Made by a program: the position numbers and the translations under genes. From contig NZ_JACVQF010000187.1 of the NCBI RefSeq assembly GCF_014534645.1, forward strand, positions 1 through 64,000: a DNA stretch of 64,000 nt. The letters are read 5' to 3'. The DNA comes from Streptomyces griseicoloratus (lineage in GTDB: Bacteria; Actinomycetota; Actinomycetes; Streptomycetales; Streptomycetaceae). The notes beneath the pieces were generated by a model. It was not told the origin of the DNA and did no database searches. It saw only the letters and a list, made by a program, of their open reading frames with translations. Position 1 is the stretch's first letter. The number at the start of each line of letters is the position of its first letter. This document shows, piece after piece, positions 8,915-16,916 of the stretch.

Positions 8915-9592
8915 ATGTTCGATGACTTGCCGCCCGACCTGGAGCGCCTCCAGACCCTGAGGGTGTGGCACGTCATGTGGGTGCAGCGCATCGACGCGAA
9001 GATCGCCGCGATCCTGCAGCGGCAGGCGGAAGAGGAACACGGCCGGACCAACCGGCCGCGGCCACCGGAGTGGATCGTCGAACTCGGCATCGGCGCCCGG
9101 CGCCCGCCCCTGCAGGTCCACGCCGGCGACTGCTACATGGCCGGCAAACGGCACCGCCCCATCGACCGTGACGAAGCCCGCCGGCTCCTCGCCTCAGGCC
9201 TGAAGGCCTGCGGCCACTGCCAGCCCGACGTCCAGCTGCACATCATCGACTTATCCCAGCCCTGGTGCCGCAGGCTGCGTACCGGGTCAGTTCTCCGACG
9301 GGATACGGAAGGCAATCGCCTCGCCAGCCGGTCCGCCTCCCTCGACATCGGCCCCGGCTCCTGCGCCACCGTCACCAGCAACCGCAGCACGTCATGCGCC
9401 TCCTCCAGCGTCAGCAGCGCCAGGCGCTCCGCGGTGCCCATCGGGGCGAAGTCGATCTCATCGAGGTCGAGGTCGATGTGCTGGTCGTCGTCCATGACCG
9501 GGCAACGTACCCAGACCCAGCGCGGTAACGCGCCGGGGAGACAGCATCAGCTCCGCCCAGCGATGCCAGGCGGAGCTGATCCGAGTGCGTGA
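8915..9592 (+). CDS. DUF6233 family protein with an atypical C-terminal extension
   Basis: Residues 1-115 match the Streptomyces DUF6233 pattern: FDDLPPDLERLQTLRVWHV, WVQRIDAKIAAILQRQAEEE, PPEWIVELGIGARRPP, HAGDCYMAGKRHRP, then LLASGLKACGHCQPD. Function is unknown; the C-x-A-G-K and C-x-x-C parts could bind metal. Family members normally end soon after the CxxC segment. Here the frame runs on to 9592 across a gene on the other strand, so the C-terminal half is probably not native and a stop or frame change near 9260 is likely lost. The ATG at 8915 is chosen over an upstream in-frame ATG because the conserved block begins there. Confidence 0.6.
   Translation: MFDDLPPDLERLQTLRVWHVMWVQRIDAKIAAILQRQAEEEHGRTNRPRPPEWIVELGIGARRPPLQVHAGDCYMAGKRHRPIDRDEARRLLASGLKACGHCQPDVQLHIIDLSQPWCRRLRTGSVLRRDTEGNRLASRSASLDIGPGSCATVTSNRSTSCASSSVSSARRSAVPIGAKSISSRSRSMCWSSSMTGQRTQTQRGNAPGRQHQLRPAMPGGADPSA
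9287..9495 (-). pseudogene. Small acidic conserved hypothetical, frameshifted at its end
   Basis: From the ATG at 9495 it reads MDDDQHIDLDLDEIDFAPMG and then TAERLALLTLEEAHDVLRLL. The last residues leave the expected frame at about 9326; a +1 shift gives AIAFRIPSEN and a stop at 9287. The acidic start and helical centre are a recurring small Streptomyces protein of unknown function. The lesion is one base near the end, so a slightly altered product may still be made. It overlaps the abnormal extension of the DUF6233 gene. Confidence 0.45.
9546..9580. terminator. Perfect 12-bp inverted repeat (hairpin)
   Basis: ATCAGCTCCGCC at 9546-9557 pairs perfectly with GGCGGAGCTGAT at 9569-9580 across an 11-base loop. 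There is no T-run, as usual for Streptomyces terminators. It lies upstream of the small minus-strand gene starting at 9495. Confidence 0.55.
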
Positions 9593-9754
9593 TCGTGAAG
9601 GGCGGTCGCCTACGCGGCGAGAGGCTCTGCAGGGCTTCAGCTGAACGATCGTCCCTGCAGGCTATAGGTGAGGCCCGGGGACACTGTCCCCTCCACAACC
9701 ACGATCATCACAACACCGGCACTCCCGTGGTCATTCCCGACGCCACTCAGGGCA

Positions 9755-9794
9755 GGGCCTCCGTCCTGACTCGGGGGATACAGGACGGAGGCCC
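9755..9794. terminator. Perfect 14-bp inverted repeat (hairpin)
   Basis: GGGCCTCCGTCCTG at 9755-9768 pairs perfectly with CAGGACGGAGGCCC at 9781-9794 around a 12-base loop. It is a strong GC-rich hairpin in otherwise gene-free DNA, suited to a terminator for transcription from either side. Confidence 0.6.
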
Positions 9795-9905
9795 GGTCTG
9801 AGTCTGGCATCGAAGTGGCCGTGCCCGCTTCCTCCCTTCCCCGCATCGCGCTCGCCTGGCCCCGTCTCGCGAGTCGGGTCGGGCGCCTCGTCGTGTCCGC
9901 CGTAC

Positions 9906-10047
9906 GCTCGGCACCCGTGGCACACACTTCGAAGAACTCGTGGAGATGCAGCGCGCGGCCGACGCCGCTCACGCCCAGGTCCAAAAACTCTGGGACGACT
10001 ACGGGCCGCCCGCCCACAGGAGCGAGCAGCAGTCCAGACCTAAGTGA
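9906..10047 (+). pseudogene. Fragment of a small conserved hypothetical protein
   Basis: One frame reads GTHFEELVEMQRAADAAHAQ, then VQKLWDDYGPP and a stop at about 10045. The first part has the helical, alanine-rich look of a Streptomyces hypothetical protein whose full version is longer. No start codon with a ribosome site is evident. Probably the remaining N-terminal third of a gene. Confidence 0.35.
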
Positions 10048-10053
10048 CCGGAG

Positions 10054-10190
10054 GCCGTGCACGGCATCGACATGCCCCAGCAGGTGCCAGATTTCGGTGA
10101 CGGAGCGTCGAGCCACCTGCCAGGTCGCTGCTTCGTCCCGCCACACGCTGTGCTGGCGGGACAGACCAGAGTCCACAGCAGTGGGATGGG
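10054..10190 (-). pseudogene. Glycosyltransferase family 39-like fragment
   Basis: The minus strand carries QHSVWRDEAATWQVARRS followed by EIWHLLGHVDAVHGL. This is the first luminal loop of GT39-type polyprenol-phosphate mannosyltransferases: an Asp-Glu catalytic pair in WRDEAATW, then the LLGHVDAVHG segment seen in Streptomyces membrane mannosyltransferases. Only about 45 of some 500 residues remain. The multi-span membrane body is gone. Confidence 0.6.
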
Positions 10191-10394
10191 CCAGATGGGC
10201 AGGCCGCGCTGGAGGATGGTGGTGCGGCAAGACGTGATGCGACTCGCGTCCTTGGGCTGGCGGTGTGAAGCGATGTCCACCACGGACAGTCGCAGGTGGC
10301 TCGTTCAGCGCATGCTGTGTACGAGGTGAGTGCGTGGGTCGACAGGCATCAGGCTTGTGGGGCCCCTTGTCTCTGCTTCAGCTGTCGGCCCGGG

Positions 10395-12653
10395 TCAGTC
10401 ACCGCGGGGGCGCCAGGCGCGTGCTTGGCGGACTGCCACGGTGGCTGCCCACAACCACATGAGGACGCTGATGAGCAGGACGATCCCCGCTGCTGACCAG
10501 GCGAGTTCGCGGGGAATATAGGACACTCCGTTGCCGGTGATCGGGGCTGCAAGGCCAGCAGCGATGATGCTCCCGGCGAGGCCTGCTACAGCCAGTGGAG
10601 TGAGTACGGACCATGCCGAGCTCGTACGGAAGACCCTGAGGCCGCCGGTGAGCACGGACAGGGGTGCGAGCGCACGCCCGTGCCGGAGGAACTCTGCCAT
10701 TGCGCTGAGACTTGCTGTCAGGGCAAGTACGGCGATGCCGATGACACCGAACAGGGCGCTCCAGCGGCCCTGGTCGCGGTTGGGGATTCCGGCAGTCAGC
10801 TGGCCTTCGCCCGGAGTTCTGACTTGCGCGCCGCGCGGGAACACCTCGGAGGCCAGTTGCTTGACGGCTGGGATGGAGAGCGTTTCTCCGTTGCGGCTCA
10901 GAACGGCGAGGAATGACTGCCCTGCGGAGGAGGCCGCGTGCTTGGCAAGGTCGTGAGTGTTTGTCCGGTGGACATCTAGGAGCAGTGCTCCGTGTGGTGT
11001 CCACCTGATCAGTTCCTGTAGCCGGGGGTCCTGCGGCGCTTCGCTGATGCGGGTCGTGGTGGAGGGGCAGGGAAGGTGCAGGTTGGCGAGGGCGTCGCAG
11101 TCGCCGTGCAGCTTCATCGGGCTATTGGCGTCTGTGGGGTCGGCCGGCGGAAGGAGCAGGACGGCTTCGGTGTCCGGCAGGCGGTCCAGGAAGGTCTTCA
11201 TGTCCGAGGTAGGTACTGCGCCTCTGGCACCGACGGTGATGATGCTGCGGCCGACGCGGTCAAGGGTGTGTTGTGCTTCGGCGCTCTGCGAGCCGAAGAG
11301 CCCCTGCCAGGCAACTGCCTGCATGAGGAGGATGAGCGCGACTGTGATGCCGGTGACCAGCCGGGCGGTGGCACCCGGGTGTGCGTTGGTGCGGCGTCCG
11401 GCCACGAGGGTTCCCGCCAGACTGTGTCTTTGTCCCCAGCCGGTAAGGACGCGGCCGGCGGCGGCGGTGACGGTAGCGACAGCGGCGGGGAGGGTGAGGA
11501 CGGTTCCGGCGATGCCCGCCCAGCTGATGAGGGTACGTGCGGCGGAGTCGGGGCCGGCGAAGTCGGGGCCTCGTACCCCCAGAAGGATCATGAGGGGGCA
11601 CAGTGCTGCAAGGCGGGACAGCCAGGCAGTGCGGGCGGCACTGTGTGGGCGTGTTGCGGTCGCCGCCTGGCGCTGGGCGAGATCGGCCAGGACCACCGCT
11701 GCTAGGACGGCCAGGAGAGCGACGAGGGGTATGAGTCCGGCCCACGAGCCGTACTGGCGTAGATACCCGGACGAAATGATGTAGTTGGTGTAAGGGACAT
11801 GCAGGTCGTACAGCAGGGGGGCGGTAACGGCCGCCGCGCCGAGCAGTGCGCCCAGCAGGGCCGGCTGTGCCGCTTCGCCGATGGCGACCAGAGCGCGGTC
11901 CCGTCGCCGTCCGCCGAGCGCGGCAACCAGCGCGGTCCTGCGGTCGCGGGCGTGTGCGCCGGTGCGTGCCGCGACGAACATCAGGGCGAGTGCCGGCAGT
12001 ACGAGCATGCCGAGTACGGCGGCCTGGAACATCCACTCCGGCTTGTCGTCCTGGCGTCCTGTCCCTGGTTCCAGACCGGGTGCGAGCCAGCCGCCCGCGG
12101 AGGGGCCGAAGCCCGCGATGACGTCGCTCTCTCGAGCAGCAAGGCCATCGCGGGGACGAACGTAGGCGAGCCATTCGGTCGGTTCGTCCAGGCCCGAGGC
12201 TTTGATGGTGCCGGCCAGTTGCCCGTAGCGGTGGTCGATGTCCTCTGATGCGCCCGCTTCGCGCAGTGCCGGGGACAAGACCACCTGCCCGGGCGCCGGC
12301 CAGTGGTCCACGCCGGGTGGCAGTGGGGCGGTGCCCTTGTGCGGCGCAAGGTACACAACGCTGAAACGCCGTTCGCCCGCAAGTGAGTCGGAACCCACCA
12401 GCCACCTGGTGGAGTTACCTGTGCTCTCTGCGGGGCCGTCGGACACTGCGGGGGTCCTGGCGATGCGCCGCTCTTCCTTGCCCGCATACACAGCGTGAAC
12501 TGCGACAACGCTTGCCAGCCCGACAGAGAGGACCAGTGTGGCAAGGAGCAGAGCGACGAAGCGGACGCCTCCGGCCTCTGCCCGTCGGCCGGCGGTGCGC
12601 CCGACGGCGAACAGCCGCCGCGACAGATGCCATGTTTTTTCCGAAGCCATCAC
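10395..12653 (-). CDS. FtsX-like permease of an ABC transporter
   Basis: A 752-residue membrane protein with about ten hydrophobic spans: one near residues 31-53, a group between about 210 and 480 (for example FQAAVLGMLVLPALALMFVA and LVTGITVALILLMQAVAW), and three near the C-terminus (LFGVIGIAVLALTASL, LAVAGLAGSIIAAGLAA, AGIVLLISVLMWLW). Two large extracellular stretches lie at about 55-205 and 500-620. This is the MacB/FtsX permease layout, used for lipoprotein, peptide or antibiotic export or for signalling across the membrane. The start overlaps the stop of the ATPase gene by four bases (ATGA), so the two are translated together. The substrate is unknown; the secreted protein gene upstream suggests a link. 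Confidence 0.85.
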   Translation of the reverse strand: MMASEKTWHLSRRLFAVGRTAGRRAEAGGVRFVALLLATLVLSVGLASVVAVHAVYAGKEERRIARTPAVSDGPAESTGNSTRWLVGSDSLAGERRFSVVYLAPHKGTAPLPPGVDHWPAPGQVVLSPALREAGASEDIDHRYGQLAGTIKASGLDEPTEWLAYVRPRDGLAARESDVIAGFGPSAGGWLAPGLEPGTGRQDDKPEWMFQAAVLGMLVLPALALMFVAARTGAHARDRRTALVAALGGRRRDRALVAIGEAAQPALLGALLGAAAVTAPLLYDLHVPYTNYIISSGYLRQYGSWAGLIPLVALLAVLAAVVLADLAQRQAATATRPHSAARTAWLSRLAALCPLMILLGVRGPDFAGPDSAARTLISWAGIAGTVLTLPAAVATVTAAAGRVLTGWGQRHSLAGTLVAGRRTNAHPGATARLVTGITVALILLMQAVAWQGLFGSQSAEAQHTLDRVGRSIITVGARGAVPTSDMKTFLDRLPDTEAVLLLPPADPTDANSPMKLHGDCDALANLHLPCPSTTTRISEAPQDPRLQELIRWTPHGALLLDVHRTNTHDLAKHAASSAGQSFLAVLSRNGETLSIPAVKQLASEVFPRGAQVRTPGEGQLTAGIPNRDQGRWSALFGVIGIAVLALTASLSAMAEFLRHGRALAPLSVLTGGLRVFRTSSAWSVLTPLAVAGLAGSIIAAGLAAPITGNGVSYIPRELAWSAAGIVLLISVLMWLWAATVAVRQARAWRPRGD

Positions 12654-13372
12654 GTCACCGCCCGGCTGGTCACCGGTTCCAGGGTCCCGGCGGCGAGCCG
12701 AAGCGTGCGGTCTGCGCGTGCGGCAATACCTGGGTCGTGGGTGACCACGAGAAGCCCACAGGAGTATTCACGGGGAAGGCCGAACAGTAAGTCGGCGGTT
12801 CGGTCCCGTGTTTCAGTGTCCAGCGCGCCAGTTGGTTCGTCGGCCAGCAGCAGTGCCGGCTCGTTGATCAGTGCGCGGGCCACCGCTGTGCGTTGCCTCT
12901 CCCCTCCGGAGAGTTCCTGACTCGTCACCGCGTTCGGGACGCCGAGGTCGTCCAGAAGCTTCTGGGCGCGCTTCCGCGTGTCACGACGTTTGCGGCGAGC
13001 AAGCAGTGCCGCGAGCACGACATTGTCCAGGGGACTCAGTTCCGGCAGGAGTTCACCGAACTGGAAGACCATGCCGACCGACTGGGCGCGCAGGGAGATC
13101 AGCTGTGATCTGCGCAGCGCGGTGATGTCCTGTCCGGTCACCCGGACCGATCCGGCGCGCGGCTTGATCAGGCCCAGCACACACGAGAGCAGCGTGCTCT
13201 TGCCGGAGCCGCTCGGCCCGGTCACGGCGATCGACTCACCTGCTCGCAGCGAAAGAGATAGGCCGTCGAACAGGATCGACCCACCGATCGCGTGCTGCAG
13301 TCGTGCGATCTCCAGTACTGGCTGGGAGTCCTTTGCGGCGCCGTGTGCGGTGCCCACGTCTCTTGTCCTCAC
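12650..13372 (-). CDS. ABC transporter ATP-binding protein (LolD/MacB type)
   Basis: The 240-residue ATPase has Walker A GPSGSGKST (52-60), Q-loop MVFQFGELLPELS (101-113), signature LSGGERQR (154-161), Walker B LLLADEPTGALD (174-185) and the H-loop in VVTHDPG near 210. Length and signature are those of LolD/MacB-type ATPases that pair with FtsX-like permeases. It energises the adjacent 752-residue permease, with which it shares a four-base overlap. The first 18 residues are variable, so a slightly later start is possible. A hairpin at 13398-13430 separates it from the secreted-protein gene upstream. Confidence 0.92.
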   Translation of the reverse strand: MRTRDVGTAHGAAKDSQPVLEIARLQHAIGGSILFDGLSLSLRAGESIAVTGPSGSGKSTLLSCVLGLIKPRAGSVRVTGQDITALRRSQLISLRAQSVGMVFQFGELLPELSPLDNVVLAALLARRKRRDTRKRAQKLLDDLGVPNAVTSQELSGGERQRTAVARALINEPALLLADEPTGALDTETRDRTADLLFGLPREYSCGLLVVTHDPGIAARADRTLRLAAGTLEPVTSRAVT

Positions 13373-13397
13373 TGTGCTGTGTGCCCTTAAATGCGGA

Positions 13398-13430
13398 ATG
13401 CGGTGGGGCGTTGGGTCCGCCCCACCGCAT
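13398..13430. terminator. Intercistronic hairpin between secreted-protein and ABC genes
   Basis: ATGCGGTGGGGCG at 13398-13410 pairs perfectly with CGCCCCACCGCAT at 13418-13430 around a 7-base loop. It begins ten bases after the stop of the secreted-protein gene and before the ATPase gene on the same strand. This fits a terminator or attenuator that keeps transporter levels below those of the secreted product. Confidence 0.7.
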
Positions 13431-13439
13431 CAGTTCCTC

Positions 13440-13841
13440 TTAGTTGCCGTCATTGGGACGGTCGTCCGGGCCACACCGGTCCGGGGTGAGCTGGAGGTTG
13501 ACGCAAGCGGTCACCTTCTGGACGTAGTTGCTCTCGTCCTTGACCGTGTACGTCGTGTTCCCGTAGCCCTCGTGGTTGTCGAGCCGCAGGCCCGTGTTGC
13601 GCAGGCGGTCATACAGGTTGTAGACGGCGTGGCTGTCACCCTGGTTGTCCAGGACCGCTGCCGCGCCGTTGGTGCCGTGGCTGTACGCGTGCGCGCCGGT
13701 GGTTTTCGAGTCCAGGCTCTCCCCGGCGCCGGCGGACGCCTGACCAGCCCCCGAGAGCGCCAGTACGGCGGCACCCCCCCCCACCACGATCTTGCCGACA
13801 GTTCTACGGACAGACTTGAATCTGCCCTGCGCAGCACTCAT
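13440..13841 (-). CDS. Secreted hypothetical protein upstream of the ABC transporter
   Basis: From the ATG at 13841 the 133-residue product has a Sec-type signal peptide: basic KSVRRTVGK, hydrophobic IVVGGGAAVLALSG and a likely cut after GQASA. The mature part of about 96 residues is polar and Gly/Asn/Asp-rich (HAYSHGTNGAAAVLDNQGDS, VYNLYDRLRNTGLRLDN), with two cysteines near the C-terminus (TACVNLQLTPDRC). An upstream in-frame ATG would add 43 residues lacking signal-peptide character, so the inner start is preferred. A secreted small protein followed by an ATPase and FtsX-like permease recalls bacteriocin-type cassettes such as lactococcin 972. The mature sequence lacks that family's pattern, so the comparison is only architectural. 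Confidence 0.65.
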   Translation of the reverse strand: MSAAQGRFKSVRRTVGKIVVGGGAAVLALSGAGQASAGAGESLDSKTTGAHAYSHGTNGAAAVLDNQGDSHAVYNLYDRLRNTGLRLDNHEGYGNTTYTVKDESNYVQKVTACVNLQLTPDRCGPDDRPNDGN

Positions 13842-14139
13842 ACGGGCGTGTCGAGCACTCGTTTGATCACGCCATGACGTCCTCACACTTTCATGACATT
13901 TAGGCAGCAGGGCGGGCGCTTGCAGCGGTACGTCCGGAACCCAGCGTCCCGTTTCCTTTACGGCCAGCACCCGCCGAGGCCGGAATGCCCCCCAGCGGGC
14001 ACTTCGTCACCCTGGCGGAGCAGCGCAAATGATCACTCTGTAACGGAAAATTTGTGCGAGATTAGTGCCGGATTCACTTCAGCATGGCTTGATCCAACCC
14101 GCCGGACGCCTCTCCACCGTTCCGCCTGCGGCCATGCTC

Positions 14140-14625
14140 GTCACGAAGCTCCGATTCTTCTCGACCTGCCCCGGAAGGACCTGGACCACCCAGAGCTTCC
14201 CGAGTTGTGGGACACGCTCTACAAGACTGACCGCTTCTATGGACGCCTGGGCGTTCCGGTCAGTGAGCGGGACCTGCAGGGAAGGAGGCATGTGCCGCGA
14301 CATGGGTGTCGAGGCCCCACGCACCTGCGGATGCGCGGCAGCCAGTGCGAGGCCGTCCACAAACGCCCGGAAGACGAGGAACACCACACCGCCCCGATGA
14401 GCGACGAGCACAAGGTCTACCAGGAACGCATCCTGGCGCCGCAGAGGAAGGCAGCGACAGCGCGGTACGCACCCACGTCGGTCGCAGCTGAAACGAGACC
14501 GACACCATCCTCGAAGGAGCCGACGGCCGCCGCGTCGGCTGGGAGATGCAGGTGTCCATCACGGACCAGGGCGGCCAACGCGACGTCCGCGCCCGCGCCG
14601 CCAAATCCGCTCCCCCCGTTCGTCA
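14140..14625 (+). pseudogene. CoiA-like nuclease family protein, degenerate
   Basis: Pieces in at least two frames line up as one protein: LDLPRKDLDHPELPELWDTL (about 14158-14220), MSDEHKVYQERIL (about 14398-14437), AVRTHVGRS, and TILEGADGRRVGWEMQVS (about 14500-14556) with QGGQRDVRARAAK. The block of an upstream recognition region, the SDEH-x-YQERI segment and the GxxVGWEMQ core matches actinobacterial CoiA-family proteins, which carry a PD-(D/E)XK-like nuclease fold. Several frame changes show it is not functional. It runs up to the end of the convergent PadR gene. Confidence 0.5.
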
Positions 14626-15095
14626 TGCCGGGCGGACCTCCTTGGTCAGGGCGGCGAGCCGGGCCGCCGTAGTGGTCATCCAAGGAGGTCGGCGTCGAGG
14701 TGGCTGAGGGCGTAGTCGGCCGAGAGCATGGTCGTTAGGTCCGTACCCGGGGCCGTCTTGAGTGCCTCGAGCTCCCGCTTCCGTCCCACGTGGGCGGCGC
14801 GCTGGGCCAGCAGGTAGGAGCCCGCGTCGCCGCCGGTGAGGATCAAGACGATGACCTTGGCGAAGATCTCGTTCGTCACGAAGGGCGCGGGCGGTGCGAT
14901 CTCCCCCGACCACCGCGTCAGTTCGCGGAACCCCTCGTCCGTCGCGCGATACGCCGTCCGCTCCGGACCGCCGTCCGACGCGGTCCCGTCGACCTCCACG
15001 AGACCGTCCCGGACCAGCCGCTGCAGGGTCGTGTAGACCTGCCCGTAGGCCAGCGGGCGGGCCTGGGGGAAGCGTTCGTCGTGGCGTCGCTTTAA
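14623..15095 (-). pseudogene. PadR-family regulator, 3' part (disrupted by IS)
   Basis: It encodes the winged helix after the first helix (LAYGQVYTTLQRLVRDGLVE) and the C-terminal dimerisation region (TNEIFAKVIVLILTGGDAG and LAQRAAHVGRKRELEALK). Removing the IS and one TAA copy joins this in frame to the N-terminal piece at 15961-16023, giving DLKRRHDERFPQ across the junction. PadR proteins repress neighbouring genes on binding small phenolic or other ligands. A second lesion, one missing base at about 14683-14690, shifts the last ~20 codons (WMTTTAARLAALTKEV is in the other frame). Genes it once controlled cannot be identified. Confidence 0.85.
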
Positions 15096-15960
15096 GACCG
15101 TGTCCTATGTGGTGAGGCGTCGTTGAACTCGACATGGGGCGGGGTACGTGGAGTTGGATTGTTCCGGACGGGTTGTGGGAGATCGCGAAGCCGCTGATCC
15201 CGCCGTCGAAGGTGCGACCGCAGGGCGGTGGAACACAGGACATCCCTGATGAGACGCTGTTCGCCGCGATCATCTACGTCCTGGTGTCCGGCTGCGCCTG
15301 GCGTGCGTTGCCACCGTGCTTCGGCGTCTCGAAGTCGACCGCCCACCGCCGGTTCCTGATCTGGTCGAGAGCCGGCGTCTGGGGCCGGCTGCACGAGGCC
15401 GTGCTGCACCGGCTCGACGACGCCGGCCTCCTCGACGTCACCCGCGTCGTGCTCGACACCGCCCACGTCCGGGCTAAAAAAGGGGCGAACACACAGGTCC
15501 GAGCCCCGTGGACCGGGGCAAGCCGGGTTCCAAGATGCACATCCTGTCGGACGCGAACGGACTGCCCCTCCTCGTCGGCGTCTCGGCGGGTAACACCCAC
15601 GACAGCGAAGGACTGAAGCCGATGGTGGAGGGTCACCAAACGAGACACAACTCCCACCGCGGCCGGTACTTCAAGCCCCAGCGCCTGCACGCCGACAAGG
15701 CATACGACCGGGCTGATCTGCGCAGATGGCTGCGGGGAAAGCGGATCGGCGTGCGGATCGCCCGCAAGGGCATCGAGTCCAGCGAACGATTAGGGCGACG
15801 CCGCTGGGTCATCGAGCGCACCATGTCGTGGCTCTCCGGCTACCGCCGGCTCAGCCCCCGCTACGAACGCGATCCCCGCAACTACCTGGCCTTTCTCGGA
15901 CTCGCCGCCGCCCTGTGCTGCTACGAGCGACTCATCCGCCTCACCACATAGGACACGGTC
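15096..15960 (+). mobile_element. Complete IS5-family insertion sequence, 865 bp
   Basis: The ends are 24-bp perfect inverted repeats (15096-15119 and 15937-15960) beginning GACCGTGTCCTATGTGG. The element is flanked by a TAA direct repeat at 15093-15095 and 15961-15963, matching the short target duplications of IS5-group elements. It contains one transposase split into two overlapping frames. It inserted into a padR gene, whose reading frame is restored by removing the element and one TAA. Intact termini and target duplication indicate a recent insertion compared with the other IS relics here. Confidence 0.93.
15134..15951 (+). CDS. IS5-family transposase made by -1 frameshifting (OrfA/OrfB)
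   Basis: OrfA (15134-15616) holds the N-terminal DNA-binding part (WEIAKPLIPPSKVRPQGG) and the first catalytic Asp (RVVLDTAHVRAKK). The second frame (open from 15508 to 15951) holds GNTHDSEGLKPMV, DKAYDRADLR with the second Asp, and the Glu in WVIERTMSWLSGYRRL, ending with YLAFLGLAAAL. The join is at A-AAA-AAG (15476-15482). A -1 slip there gives RAKKRGEHTGPSPVDRGKPG, joining both domains without a stop. This is the standard expression mode of IS427-type elements. The product cuts and joins the element ends in the host chromosome. Confidence 0.9.
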
Positions 15961-16023
15961 TAAGTCGTAGCCATGGCTCGGCCTCGAGGCGAGCAGCCCC
16001 AGGAGGATGTGACGGCTACTCAT
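15961..16023 (-). pseudogene. PadR-family regulator, 5' part (disrupted by IS)
   Basis: The ATG at 16023 begins MSSRHILLGLLASRPSHGYD, the classic PadR N-terminus (first helix plus LLxxxPxHGYDL). The gene is cut after DL by the IS and continues at 15095. Transposase and padR are on opposite strands, so read-through expression of the downstream half from the IS is unlikely. Confidence 0.85.
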
Positions 16024-16235
16024 GGAGATCAGTATTCACCGAATACATGAGCTTGGTCTGCTGGCTCAGGGATTGTGCAGCGGCTCACCAGCGGCCGGGC
16101 GCACTACGTCGTCTTCCACCCCGTCCACGCAGAAGCGGACCTGACCGGCTGTCCGTACCAGCGACGGCGCACAGCCTTGGGAGACTGTTCACGGACCACG
16201 GCATGGCAGCACCGCTGACGCTGGAAACAGCTTCT
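16024..16235. other. Unrecognised stretch upstream of padR
   Basis: One plus-strand frame at about 16068-16130 reads SGRAHYVVFHPVHAEADLTG, which has real-protein composition but no recognised family and no start site. It may be a fragment. The divergent control region of padR should lie just after 16023. Confidence 0.25.
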
Positions 16236-16402
16236 TCAGGCGGCGCTGAACTCGTGGGCGGTGCCGCCGCGCCACTTCACCCACTGCGGGTCGTCCAGGA
16301 TGGCCTCGGGGTCGGCGACGCCTGCGCCTTCGAGGAACACGAGCAGGTCGTGGTCGCTGTGGGCGGTGCCGAGGAACTCGTCCCGGCCGAGGCGGTCACG
16401 GT
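16236..16402 (-). pseudogene. C-terminal fragment of a small hypothetical protein
   Basis: The minus strand reads DRLGRDEFLGTAHSDHDLLV, FLEGAGVADPEAILDDPQWV, then KWRGGTAHEFSAA and a stop at 16236. The pattern is that of the end of a short Streptomyces protein of unknown function. The N-terminal half is not found upstream, where a GC-rich hairpin (CCGGCC...GGCCGG, about 16409-16432) begins. Confidence 0.45.
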
Positions 16403-16580
16403 GACTCTCCGGCCTCCTTTAGAGAGGGCCGGTGCACGACGATCGGTGCGCTGGTCGCGCCACCCAGCGCGCCCTGGGCCGGTTCGACGGGCGATGAGGG
16501 GGGATACGACACTTCACCCCCCACGGCGCTCGATCCCTCATCATGGAAGGGGACAAGGCGCCTACTCGACGCCGCACTCA

Positions 16581-16625
16581 CGTGCGGCCCCCTGTGCTGA
16601 AGCAGACCTGAGAGGGGGCCGCACG
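16581..16625. terminator. Perfect 13-bp inverted repeat (hairpin)
   Basis: CGTGCGGCCCCCT at 16581-16593 pairs with AGGGGGCCGCACG at 16613-16625 across 19 bases. It sits in gene-free DNA of about 500 bp (16403-16916) ahead of the methyltransferase gene. It is the only structure seen there besides a weaker hairpin near 16410. Confidence 0.5.
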
Positions 16626-16916
16626 GCCCTCCCTCCCGCCGGCCGCTTCAGCAGCCCTCCGACCGGAAGCGCCTTCTCGGGGCGCCGGTCCCTCGGTGGT
16701 TTGCCGTACTGGAGCGAGCCCGACCGTGGCCTGTGTGGCGGGCAGCGGCCTCATGATGGGGTCCTCGCACAGGAGCGAGGAGAACCAGCGCCCGGTGCTG
16801 CCCTGGGAGACCATCGGGCGGAGTCGAGCTCCAAACCTGTGGTGTGTCGAAGGGTTGGAGTGATTCTCTGGGGCGAGCACGTGCGCCTGGGGCGTTGTCG
16901 AGTTTGGTTGGGGTGT

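Noticed and set aside
13440-13841. Lactococcin-972-type bacteriocin identity for the secreted protein
   Set aside because: The gene order is similar, but the mature sequence lacks the Trp/Tyr/His-rich pattern of that family.
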